A stretch of DNA of 64,000 nt, taken from the NCBI GenBank assembly GCA_938074605.1, contig CALJEI010000006.1, forward strand, positions 62,001 to 126,000, in the 5' to 3' direction. Positions 18,540-27,101 of the stretch are shown one piece after another. Source of the DNA: an uncultured Ignisphaera sp. Its GTDB lineage: Archaea; Thermoproteota; Thermoprotei_A; Sulfolobales; Ignisphaeraceae. A program made the translations under genes and the position numbers. A model generated the notes under the pieces. It did no database searches. It had not been told where the DNA came from and saw only the letters and a program-made list of their open reading frames with translations. Positions within the stretch are counted from its first letter, which is position 1; each line of letters opens with the position of its first letter.

Positions 18540-19535
18540 TTAAACTTGCGCTATCAGTTTATTAATTACATTTTTGTAGATTTTTAGAGCATGTTCTTTG
18601 TCCTTAATGTTTTTGAGAAGCACCCTTCCATTTTTGAATAGACTAATTTCAACACCATCGCAGCATTCAAATACTATGGCTAAGGAGGATTTTAATAGTA
18701 TTTTAAAGTGTTTCTCTACCTTTTCATAGATTCTTTCAAGGTTAAGAAGCATGGGACGAGGTGGATTGATATTGACGGTTTTCTGGCCACATGCCCACAC
18801 CAGATGTTTTATAGCCGGCATTTCTCCACTCTTCATGCCCTGACAAACAGGACAGTCTGGCCTTTTAAAGATGTCAATCTTTACAAAGTCCATGCTTCTG
18901 AAGTCACAGATAAGTAATTTACCCTTTAAGGTTTCGCCGATATTTGCTAGAAGTTTGATGGTTTCCATGGCCTGTATTGCACCGATTATTCCTGTCGTTG
19001 AACCTAGCACACCTCTAACATCGCAGGTAGGAAGTCGCTCGTCTTTAATGTTTGGAAATACACATTCAAGGCATGGTGTTTCAGGAGGGACAAAAACCGA
19101 AATGTTCCCCTCAAGCCCTATGGCTCCCCCGAAAACATATGGTATGCGGTGCTTAACGCATACTCGATTAATAATGTATCGTGTCCTCATGTTGTCTAGA
19201 CCATCGACGACAACATCAACATCACTAATCAACTCCTCAACGTTATCCTCTTGTATATTCTCAGGGACAGGCTCGACTTCTACGTCTGGATTCAAACGTT
19301 TTATTCTATTCGCTGCTGCCTCAACCTTTGGATATCGAAGGTCTTTAAGCGAATATAATACTTGTCGGTGTAGGTTATGTAGTTCAATAGTGTCTTGGTC
19401 TATAAGCCTCAAAAAGCCTACACCTGCCAAAGCAAGATATAGTGCTGATGCGCTACCAAGTCCACCTATGCCAACAATTGCTACCCTAGATTGTTTCAGC
19501 TTTTTCTGTCCTTGGGGTCCAAGCTCTCGGAGCAC
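18540..19535 (-). CDS. E1-like adenylyltransferase, ThiF/MoeB/HesA family
   Basis: 331 residues from the GTG at 19535. Features: GIGGLGSASALYLALAGVG nucleotide-binding loop, DxDxIELHNLHRQ, the VDGLDN motif, zinc ligands CLEC (about 158-161) and CPVC (about 230-233), and an extra C-terminal domain of about 75 residues shared with the 92-residue protein. It should adenylate the C-terminus of a ubiquitin-like sulfur carrier. The open frame continues upstream of the GTG and encodes FDPQLFYSRQI, the conserved family N-terminus, but no ATG/GTG/TTG exists there. An ATT at 19589 follows a strong GGAGGGGGAGG. Either initiation is at a non-standard codon or the start has mutated. Confidence 0.88.
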   Translation of the reverse strand: MLRELGPQGQKKLKQSRVAIVGIGGLGSASALYLALAGVGFLRLIDQDTIELHNLHRQVLYSLKDLRYPKVEAAANRIKRLNPDVEVEPVPENIQEDNVEELISDVDVVVDGLDNMRTRYIINRVCVKHRIPYVFGGAIGLEGNISVFVPPETPCLECVFPNIKDERLPTCDVRGVLGSTTGIIGAIQAMETIKLLANIGETLKGKLLICDFRSMDFVKIDIFKRPDCPVCQGMKSGEMPAIKHLVWACGQKTVNINPPRPMLLNLERIYEKVEKHFKILLKSSLAIVFECCDGVEISLFKNGRVLLKNIKDKEHALKIYKNVINKLIAQV

Positions 19536-19673
19536 TATTTGTCTGCTGTAAAATAGCTGGGGATCGAAGAGTATTGTTGACGTTTTAATGTATCCTCCCC
19601 CTCCTTCTACCCTATTTCCTTAACATTTCGAGGAATGTCAATTCTTCTCTGAATTACTGAGATATGAATCAGT

Positions 19674-20045
19674 TTATCTCCAACTTTTATCATATTGCTT
19701 TGAAGTTTTTGGTGAAAGCTTCTTTTCACTCAAGCCTGCTTTAATTATGTCTTTCTTTGTTAAAATTTGGTTGTCTCTCCAAGATTGAACTTCGATGTCT
19801 GATGAATTGTAATCAACGTAAACTACTGGAATTCTTCTGCATTCTAATTCTTTAAGGATATTGAACCGAAGTCCACCATCAAGAACAATATTTATGTTTT
19901 TGCCAATAATTGTTGCAAACTTTAGAATAATATCTGAGCCTATTTTTTCCTTTAACTCTTTTAGGCGGATCGAGTTAATATCTTCATACTCTTTTAGTCT
20001 ATCTAATTTGACAAGTCGAATTTCTGTGACATAGTGTTTAATCAT
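19674..20045 (-). CDS. Short SerK/ParB-nuclease-fold protein
   Basis: 123 residues. It resembles the ParB N-terminal-like fold, in particular the archaeal free-serine kinase SerK that makes O-phosphoserine for cysteine synthesis. VLDGGLRFNILKELECRRIPVVYVDY matches the SerK VDGHHR region (Asp kept, HH replaced by GL). A glutamate in YEDI matches the catalytic Glu position, and the tail LSPKTSKQ resembles the SerK C-terminal SPKTTR. The protein is about half the length of SerK, as if the middle were deleted. Its place ahead of the cysteine desulfurase fits a cysteine/sulfur role, but kinase activity is doubtful. Confidence 0.6.
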   Translation of the reverse strand: MIKHYVTEIRLVKLDRLKEYEDINSIRLKELKEKIGSDIILKFATIIGKNINIVLDGGLRFNILKELECRRIPVVYVDYNSSDIEVQSWRDNQILTKKDIIKAGLSEKKLSPKTSKQYDKSWR

Positions 20046-21419
20046 ATATCATCTACCTTGTTTGATATTATTGTTTATCTACACTATATAAAGTTACAGG
20101 ATGTAACTCTGTTATTTATTGTGGATGTAGGTATTCATTTACATCAAAGATATAAATCTTAACGCTTAGAACGGGGAGATAAGGACGTAGTTTCTATTAT
20201 CATAAAAATACGTTCTTCTAGCAATTAGAGCATTAATAGTGAAAGAGCTTAGTAAAAATACAACGATACACAAGATTAACACATTCACAAAACGAAGTTA
20301 ACTTCGACAATAGTAATTCAGTATTTAAAGGAAAGATGAATTGCCTCTCAAGGAGATATTATATCTGAAGAAATTATAAAAAGATTTCAATGCTTACAGA
20401 AAGCTTGTTAAGAAATGCTCTAAACAGAAGGAGCCATAGAATAGTTATGTGAAGATGCATGTTATAATCAAGTCCTAAGAAATCTTCTCATAAACTGCGC
20501 AGGAAAGAGCTACAGTCTTAAAAGAATGTAAGTGCGTTATATGCAGGCGCTCCTTAAAACAAAGGCTTTAATTTTAGCATTAATTCTTATAGTTGTCAGT
20601 ACCTTTACATTTAATTTTTGTTGATAAGATGCTTAAAATAAAGAATCTTAGTAATATAGACAAAATGCTGAACGCAATTGAAATGAAGGAAATGAGAAAC
20701 CTATTGTGCATATAGTAAAGACTCCATGTAGATATTAGCTTGCTGCTAAAATGACGCCTCCTCAGAACTGGTAATTTATTTTGTTACTACCCTTATTTAC
20801 TTTAACGAGTTGTCGCTATTTTCCAGCATACATCATTGATTATAGTAACTGTATTTCTCACGACGGAAGTTACTATTTCCTTACTACCAACTTCGCGACC
20901 AATTATTATGGGTTAATCCAAGTGAGCATAGTCAACTTCCACAGCATTAAGATTAAAAAGCCTTTTGTTATTGCCTTAAACTCCATAAGGGTTTATACTA
21001 GTGTCGTAAGATTTAGTTATTCTTTATTTATGTATTGTTTAGAGCTGCTCGATAAGGGTTAGAGAACTTATTGAAACTTTTAAATGAAGGCTCCTAAGGG
21101 TAGTGATAAGTATTTAATTATCGTTAAGAAAGTATATCAGAAAGAACCACTGTGGATTTTGGTTTTAGGTTAAAGGAGGAACTTGCCATCTCTAACTTCT
21201 TCATGAGATTCTCAAATATTACCCCATTAGTCACAGACCAGTTGAACTCCTCTTTACTCCACACAGCTTTAAGCATATAGTATCATTTAGGTGTGTAGCT
21301 ATACGTGAATCAAGTCCGTTACAATGTCTCTTGTCAATAGGCCTTGACTCTCTATTTTGCATTTCGAGATATGGAAGGCTGCTATCTTGCTACTCGTTAG
21401 CTGAAAAATTTGCGCCTTC
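20046..21419. other. 1.37-kb decayed region of the island
   Basis: No intact gene. A plus-strand signal-peptide-like remnant of 27 codons stands at 20541-20624 (MQALLKTKALILALILIVV...). Around 20310-20520 plus-strand fragments separated by stops read like a small helical regulator. On the minus strand 21124-21276 is a 50-codon open piece (MLKAVWSKEEFNWSVTNG...). It follows in a shifted frame from the decayed tract downstream of the iscU-like pseudogene. A 93-codon plus-strand frame at 20781-21062 has no recognisable features and I do not call it. Confidence 0.6.
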
Positions 21420-21759
21420 TTAGATAGAATTTCCATGAATTTCTCTTCTTCTAGCAAGCTCTTGTGGAAGCCGGTCTAATTCGGGTTTATCTGCGTAATA
21501 AGCTCTTATAGCTTTTTAAACACTTCAACATTGAGTACTGCAATGATACTTAATTGACGGCAAGCGCTGAGCTCCTCAGAGTACTTCTTTCCATAAGATC
21601 TTCCACGCATCTGACAGACTTCTCCCCTTTATCATCTCAGTTAATATGCTTACCACAGTAAACATTACTGTGGTAAGCATATTTCTTAAACTTGACATCG
21701 GTAATCTTATCGCTTACCTCATCGATCCTCAGATGCATTGTTATTATATCTCCTATTGT
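21420..21759 (-). pseudogene. IscU/NifU-type Fe-S scaffold pseudogene
   Basis: Reading the minus strand from 21759 gives GDIITMHLRIDEVSDKI, then TDVKFKKYA, the family pattern after the first scaffold cysteine (there the Cys of CGD is Ile). After an in-frame stop comes KGEKSVRCVEDLME, matching the TE-KGKS region. A shift to another frame gives LPSIKYHCS (21537-21554 within it), the conserved third-cysteine motif, followed by broken KAIRAYYADKPELDRL. Spacing between the motifs (about 67 codons) equals that in intact IscU. At least two stops plus a frameshift make it non-functional. It is downstream in the same orientation-group as sufS and likely once belonged to the same sulfur cluster. Confidence 0.75.
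21643..21683. repeat. Perfect 41-bp palindrome (19-bp arms, 3-nt loop)
   Basis: Left arm 21643-21661 and right arm 21665-21683 are exact reverse complements, with ACA between. It lies inside the iscU-like pseudogene, in the stretch that should encode the second scaffold cysteine region. It may come from template switching during replication of a decaying gene, or may be a protein-binding site. Confidence 0.9.
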
Positions 21760-22713
21760 CTATTCTCAGCACACTCACTATACAATTGACAAACTGTTTG
21801 TAATCTCCAATATCTTCTAGAGTCATTATCTTCACTTTGAGGTGATGTACTTCAGGTAATAAAGTTGCAGTTCCATTGTTGTTGCTTTTGACTCTATTTA
21901 AGGAGACCTACACCTCTTTTATGCTTTCAGTTACATTTTAATCAAGCTAATTTTTGAAGAGGAGGTTGTAGGTTCTACACCATGGAGGCCCACGACAAAC
22001 GAGTAGAACGATATAAACATGCTTCAGATAAACAAAATAAACTATCTGGATAATACATTTAATAGAAAGCCTGTGAGGAGTTGACTCTAGCGACTTGGAT
22101 TTTTATATCCAATGGTCCTCACGATACTCAAGGGTACAGAGGACTATATAGTATCTTATCTAACCACAAAGGTAAGCCAAAAGTCTACCCTTGCCATGAA
22201 TTAAACATTCTTTTATACTCATTCATTCAGAGCACCAAAGATGTTATAAATCACACATGAATAAGGTTAGTCCGGAACGCACATTTCCAATAAGAAACAG
22301 CTTTAACGAAACTCAAAACTAATTAATTCCAAAATAGTTAAAGTAAAAGGAATAAAAGACAAAAGGCAGTTCAAACACCTAAAGACTTAAATATATAAGC
22401 ATCACAAATTTAATAATAAAGCAAATTTATTGACAAACTAATGTAATGCTGAAATCCCACCTCATGCTAATCTACCTAAAATCTGTACACTATATCGCCT
22501 CTAGTTATATACATGATACGCATTGGTAAGGAATAAAGCAGGAAATTATTTATGTATTAATTGCATTATTAACGATAGTAAATTTTAATAACTGTTAAGA
22601 CAAGAATATATTCCTCATTTATATCTTACTGCTACACATAGATAATGTGATGATTATCTTTAACGTTTTTAAGCATGGTTTTTATTAACTTATATAGAAG
22701 GTGCTAATAGATC
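21760..22713. other. 0.95-kb degenerate right part of the island
   Basis: No intact gene. The minus strand around 21770-21890 still reads without stops for about 45 codons (GTATLLPEVHHLKVK, IMTLEDIGDYKQFV and onward) in a frame shifted relative to the iscU-like pseudogene; its family is unknown to me. The rest is AT-rich. A 10-base copy of the tRNA-Leu T-arm lies at 22452-22461. The following plus-strand membrane-protein gene starts at 22714. Confidence 0.55.
22452..22472 (+). repeat. Possible att remnant: partial copy of tRNA-Leu 3' end
   Basis: AAATCCCACC (22452-22461) is identical to tRNA-Leu bases 15711-15720 in the same orientation. In both places it is followed, after a few differing bases, by GC and TAAT. 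This is what a decayed attachment-site duplication could look like. The exact match is short, so chance is possible. Confidence 0.35.
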
Positions 22714-23445
22714 ATGGATGTTAAAAGTATCGCTCTATTAGTTGTTGGAATTCTTCTCTTTGTAGCTGGTTGGACCATTCTACTGAATGGTATTGAGGTA
22801 AAGACTTGCAGTTACGCTATCTATGTGCCAAGAGGCTTTGAGGGTGAATTTAAATTGAGTTACACTGAGTGGCTGTATTGGACTAATGTACCTTTAAATA
22901 TAAGTGACTTTTATGTGAAAGCAAATACTACTAAAAATATTGAATTCACTATTAATAAATCGATTGGCTGGCTACATTTTGTAATTATTGGTGAGCCTAT
23001 AAAGCAGGACTATCGAGGATCTCTTATCATAGCAAATGCGTTAGATCCGTCACAGCCAATAATAACCCTATCTCTATACCCTATGCAGAGTGTTGGTGGA
23101 AGAGGTATAAATATAACATCAATGTTTCTCCAATCACTACAGCCTGGCAGATACGTCCTCTTATTAACACTAGATACAGATGCATATATACATAGAATTT
23201 CAATTGCAGGTCCTAGTGCAACTGAAACTGAAAAGCTAATGCCAAAAGTAACATTTACCCCCTCCACATATGATCAAATAAATATACATTACACATGTGG
23301 AATCACACTCTCGAATGCAATTATAGCTGTAATAATAATGTCTATAGGCATGGCTATGACAGTTACTTCAGCTATTGTTATACAGCTTCGAGAGAAACTT
23401 CAAGCTAAGACTGGTATAAGGTTAAAGAAATTTAGAAAAACATAA
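22714..23445 (+). CDS. Membrane protein with two anchors and an extracytoplasmic domain
   Basis: 243 residues, no family recognised. An N-terminal hydrophobic helix (about 5-25) and a C-terminal one (about 198-222) bracket a beta-rich ectodomain with several NxS/T sequons, followed by a basic cytoplasmic tail. Such a layout suggests a surface or sensor protein. The ATG follows GGTGCTAATAGATC, a weak ribosome binding site. It is the first intact gene to the right of the degenerate island. Confidence 0.7.
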   Translation: MDVKSIALLVVGILLFVAGWTILLNGIEVKTCSYAIYVPRGFEGEFKLSYTEWLYWTNVPLNISDFYVKANTTKNIEFTINKSIGWLHFVIIGEPIKQDYRGSLIIANALDPSQPIITLSLYPMQSVGGRGINITSMFLQSLQPGRYVLLLTLDTDAYIHRISIAGPSATETEKLMPKVTFTPSTYDQINIHYTCGITLSNAIIAVIIMSIGMAMTVTSAIVIQLREKLQAKTGIRLKKFRKT

Positions 23446-23560
23446 ACTAGCATATTGACCATTACATCCACTACAATTTTTTCTAAATACTAGATACAAC
23501 TTATTTTGTACTCAATTAAATAGTCTTACAATTAGTTACACATTACATTTATTTAGATGT

Positions 23561-23845
23561 TTAGGCTTTACACACTTCCTTTACCTTATCTACAGCTACT
23601 CCCCAATACATTTTTGCAAAGAAGTTTGCAGGCTCTAACACAATCTCTATTGCACCATCTCTAGACACCATCTTTATTGGATTTTCAGAAACCAGCTGAC
23701 ATCCACCATGTCTTTCAATAACCTCTAGTGCCTTTAACACATCACTATATTTCAGAAGTTCTTCACAGATGCTTTCACTAGCCGTAGTTACTATGATCTT
23801 TATCAATGCTCCACTATAGCTAATAACCTTATCTATACACACCAT
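23561..23845 (-). CDS. Small hypothetical protein (94 aa)
   Basis: 94 residues, soluble, alpha/beta in appearance, with three or four cysteines (C3, C27, C49, C92) and a C-terminal VDKVKEVCKA. No known family was recognised. The pattern LIKIIVTTASESICEELLKY with later GAIEIVLEPANFF resembles a small ferredoxin-like or ACT-like fold, but this is only a visual impression. It is convergent with the membrane-protein gene on its left. GGGGGAG stands upstream of the ATG at 23845 as a likely ribosome binding site. Confidence 0.6.
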   Translation of the reverse strand: MVCIDKVISYSGALIKIIVTTASESICEELLKYSDVLKALEVIERHGGCQLVSENPIKMVSRDGAIEIVLEPANFFAKMYWGVAVDKVKEVCKA

Positions 23846-24363
23846 TCTGCTCCCCCACAGTTGCTTAAAGCTGTAAGCGATTTATAAATTTTAGCAAAAA
23901 TTAATGAAAATCTTAATATCTCTGTAGGGTCATATGCAGCTGTTGAACCTAGCAGAATAAGATTTTCATCTATATTAAACGGAAATTATATGCTTTAGTT
24001 GCTTGAGGTACTGTCTATCACTCGGAGGACGCTAAAATGCAGTAAGCTTGCTATCAAAGATTTACAAAATCTATGAACATTTTCATTAAGGAAGAGAACA
24101 ATATATTCTATAAATGTGGGACTTAAGGATGATGTATTGTCTGCTAGTTACATACTATACCTTATGTTATTAGGAAAAGGGACGGATTCTAAAGCCTGGA
24201 TTATCTATTATCATCTCCCAGCTTAAATAATAAGGCTTTAATTATAAAAACTTTCTTTTACTTTATTTATGATTTATAATACATTCAATATATATGAAAC
24301 ACTCTTTTCAGCGGGTCTCTAAATAACTCTCTAAAATAAATCTAGCCTTGAGGTTGAGGTGAA
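23846..24363. other. 518-base gap, no gene seen
   Basis: AT-rich divergent intergenic region between a minus-strand and a plus-strand gene. No RNA gene, no C/D boxes and no convincing small ORF were found. The TTGAGGTTGAGGTGA just before 24364 is the ribosome binding site of the next gene. Confidence 0.5.
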
Positions 24364-25866
24364 ATGAAGACCATAAAAAACATAGCTGCAATAGTTGTAG
24401 TGGTAATGGTACTACTATCACTATCTCCAATAGTAGTACCATTAATGGTGGTACACTATGTAGTTGCACAAAATGACGGAAATAGTGTTAATGTTAATAA
24501 GAGTAGTGAGATAGAGGTTAGAGTTCAAGTATTGGTGCTAATGCTTAATAATACTTTAACGCTAAATATCTCTGATGAGCTTAAACATGAGATTGAGAAT
24601 CTACTTGCTGTGAATATTAGCAGTCTTTCTCTAGATGAACTTAGGGAGTGGATTCGAAATGCATCTAGTTTACTATCTAGAGTTGCTAGTGAAATTAGAG
24701 AGAATAGGATGCATAAAATTGGTATTGTTCTTGAGAGATATCTAAACGGTCTTAGAATAGCCTTAGAGAATAGATTTAGAGTATGTGTAAGACTATATAA
24801 TGTTAGTATTGATATTGATGAGATTGTAGCCAATGCAACACAGGCTAGAGATGTAAATCAGCTCTTTAAGATGTATAGAGGTATTGCTAAAGAGGTTGAG
24901 GTTAAGAAGGCTGGGAGATTTGCGGAGGCTATAAGAAAACATATAAATGCTACTATAAATACTATAGTTGGTGGTGAGGTTAGGGGGCTAGATAGAGTTG
25001 CTGAGAATCTAAATAAACCTCTCCACGCACTAAATAAAACTATAGAGAAACTTAAAGCTATGAATGTTTCAGAGAGTGTTATAGAGACCCTTGAAGAGGC
25101 TAGAGGACATATAAGACTAGCTAGGGAATTAATCATAAGTGTATCTAAAGAAGTCAAGTCAATAGAACAGGAGCGTATTAAAGAGCAAGAGCGTATTAGG
25201 GATATGGTAAACAGATCTCTTAAAATGCTTATAGAGAAGGCCAATAATCGAATCAATGAGATTCTAGAAGAGCTAAACCAGCTTAGAGATAAGGCTCTTA
25301 GTGCAAATCTAACAGTTATTGTTGTAAAAATAGACAATTTAACTACATATGTTGAGGAGATTAGAGGTAGGCTTCTAGAAATAACCACAGTAAAAGACAT
25401 TAATATTATTTTAAATGAGTTGGCAAGGATAGAAAGAGTTATAGAAGCAATTGAACAAGAGGTAAATAAAGCCCTAAATGCTATGGGCCAAAATCTTGGT
25501 GAAAGAGTTAAAGATCTTGCTAATAAAGCTATTGAAGAAGCGGAAGAAATTCTAGAGAAAGTTAAAGAAATGCTTAACGAAACAAAAAATACAATAAACA
25601 ATATTGTTTGTATAGCCATATATCCACCTCCACCAATATGTATAGCTATTAGAAATGCTGAAAAGCTTCTACCACTCATAGAGAAGAAGGTAAATGAAGC
25701 TGAAATTCTAATCAGCAAAGCTAAAGAGCTTTATGCAGCAGGTAGATATATGGAAGCCTTAGCCTATGCATCAAGAGCTCTAGGGATGCTAAAGTCAGCT
25801 GAGCATCAGCTTAATGAAATTCAGAATATACTTAAAGCTTTACAAGAAAGAGGTCCTAGGAGATAG
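24364..25866 (+). CDS. Secreted long coiled-coil protein
   Basis: 500 residues. A signal peptide (about 5-36, ending VVAQ) leads to an almost wholly helical protein of heptad-like repeats rich in Glu, Lys, Asn and Ile, with many N-glycosylation sequons in the first half. A short PPPP break (about residue 420) precedes a C-terminal helical hairpin (about 430-495) that resembles a tetratricopeptide-type pair (AKELYAAGRYMEALAYAS). No membrane anchor is present at the C-terminus. It is probably an exported structural or surface-layer-associated protein. A 41-base hairpin lies in the signal-peptide codons. Confidence 0.8.
   Translation: MKTIKNIAAIVVVVMVLLSLSPIVVPLMVVHYVVAQNDGNSVNVNKSSEIEVRVQVLVLMLNNTLTLNISDELKHEIENLLAVNISSLSLDELREWIRNASSLLSRVASEIRENRMHKIGIVLERYLNGLRIALENRFRVCVRLYNVSIDIDEIVANATQARDVNQLFKMYRGIAKEVEVKKAGRFAEAIRKHINATINTIVGGEVRGLDRVAENLNKPLHALNKTIEKLKAMNVSESVIETLEEARGHIRLARELIISVSKEVKSIEQERIKEQERIRDMVNRSLKMLIEKANNRINEILEELNQLRDKALSANLTVIVVKIDNLTTYVEEIRGRLLEITTVKDINIILNELARIERVIEAIEQEVNKALNAMGQNLGERVKDLANKAIEEAEEILEKVKEMLNETKNTINNIVCIAIYPPPPICIAIRNAEKLLPLIEKKVNEAEILISKAKELYAAGRYMEALAYASRALGMLKSAEHQLNEIQNILKALQERGPRR
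24404..24444. repeat. Inverted repeat inside signal-peptide coding region
   Basis: Arms 24404-24418 and 24430-24444 are perfect 15-bp complements with an 11-nt loop, 40 bases after the start codon. In mRNA this would form a stable stem-loop (TAATGGTACTACTAT with its complement). It encodes LLSLSPIVVPL without disrupting the hydrophobic core. Confidence 0.85.
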
Positions 25867-26167
25867 AAAGTCCAACAATTTTTCATATAAACAACATTTT
25901 TCCTTAACTTAATAACAATTTTTCTTGGCATCTAATGTTCTTCTGCCATGACAATGAATTTTCGTTGAAGAAATTTATCAAGACTTAAAATTTGAAGTAG
26001 AGAAACTAAGGACTCTGTCTATATAGTTCTCTCCGACCTTTATTAGTCTATTAATATTAATAAGTAGCTAGGAGATGAACTGTTTACGTAATAGTTAATA
26101 GGCCTTCATATGGAAAATCCTTAAAAATATCATCATATCATGATATTGATATTTATGGCGAAAAAGT
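25867..26167. other. 301-base gap, no gene seen
   Basis: AT-rich spacer between two plus-strand genes. No stable RNA, repeat or small ORF was found. TATCATGATATTGATA near 26137-26152 is a short palindromic AT stretch close to the next start. Confidence 0.4.
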
Positions 26168-26596
26168 ATGGCTATTAGCAACAAGTATCAGCTACTTCCA
26201 CGTTGTGTTACATATGCTGAAAACCTAATAATTTTAGCTACATGCGATGGTGCGTCAAACGTAGGGCAAGTAGGTAATGAAGTTGCACGTAGACTAACAA
26301 AAATTTTCCCTAATTTGGTTAGAATGTGTTGTCTATCAGCTGTAGGAGCTGGGAGTAAGATACATATTGAAACCTTTAGGAAGGCCAAAGCTGTTATATC
26401 AATTAATGGATGTGAATTAGCATGTGCTAGCAATATTCTTAGACAAAAAGGAATAGAACCAACATTTGAAGTTACGGTTGTTAAGGAAGGTGTAAATAAA
26501 ATACCAACACTAGATTTTGATGATGAAACTATTGCTAAAATATCGGATAGAATAGTACACAATTTCCTAGAAAAATATTTAGGACATTCAAAGTAA
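26168..26596 (+). CDS. DGC-domain putative zinc-binding protein
   Basis: 142 residues. The DGC family (Pfam PF08859) is named after its conserved Asp-Gly-Cys and cysteine motifs. Here LATCDGASNVGQVGNEVARRL, MCCLSAVGAGS and INGCELACASNILRQKGI are in the family order. The conserved cysteines (about C27, C55, C56, C80, C84) probably bind zinc. The biochemical role is unknown. No clear operon partner; tRNA-Ser follows on the other strand. Confidence 0.87.
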   Translation: MAISNKYQLLPRCVTYAENLIILATCDGASNVGQVGNEVARRLTKIFPNLVRMCCLSAVGAGSKIHIETFRKAKAVISINGCELACASNILRQKGIEPTFEVTVVKEGVNKIPTLDFDDETIAKISDRIVHNFLEKYLGHSK

Positions 26597-26952
26597 TTGT
26601 ATATAGCTAAAAATTAAATACTACTAAATTCATCTAATGTACAAATACATCCGAACATAAATTGATAGTATACTACAATGAGATAGAGTCTCTTAAGCTA
26701 TTATGCTTTGAGGAAGGGTGCAAGAGGAAGCTCCTAGAGTTATTGGGGACACTCAATAAGAGGGTTTCTAGACCCTAAAATCCTTTTTAAACACCATTTA
26801 TACTTCACAGCGACAGAGAAAGGCGAGCTTCATCCTTTGGGATGAAATGCTTGAACTATAGTTACTCTACTACTACAGCTTAACTAAAACTCATCTGTAA
26901 AGTGTAATACGACTTCGAGGGGATACTTAAAGGGTTAGGAATTGAATTGTTT
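26597..26952. other. 356-base gap, no gene called
   Basis: Contains small hairpins: TTCATCC/GGATGAA (26829-26846) and AGGGT/ACCCT near 26763-26778. Neither shows C/D boxes or a pseudouridylation pocket. No ORF with a ribosome binding site was found. Confidence 0.4.
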
Positions 26953-27040
26953 TGGCGCCGGGGGCGGGATTTGAACCCGCGTGGGGTGTTCCCCCACCGG
27001 CTCTCAAGGCCGGCCCCTTAGACCACTCGGGCACCCCGGC
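26953..27040 (-). tRNA. tRNA-Ser(TGA), CCA encoded
   Basis: Minus strand from 27040. Acceptor GCCGGGG pairs with CCCCGGC, discriminator G, followed by an encoded CCA (26955-26953). Anticodon loop CTTGAGA between CCGGC and GCCGG gives anticodon TGA. The long variable arm (class II) with a GTGGGG/CCCCAC stem and T-loop TTCAAAT are present. No intron. Confidence 0.97.
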
Positions 27041-27101
27041 ATCGATGTGCTACCATATATTTTTGTTTATAGTTATTTTAAATCTTATTGATCTTTGAGG
27101 T

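Noticed and set aside
20781-21062. 93-codon plus-strand ORF in the island
   Set aside because: Lies in decayed DNA and has no recognisable features.
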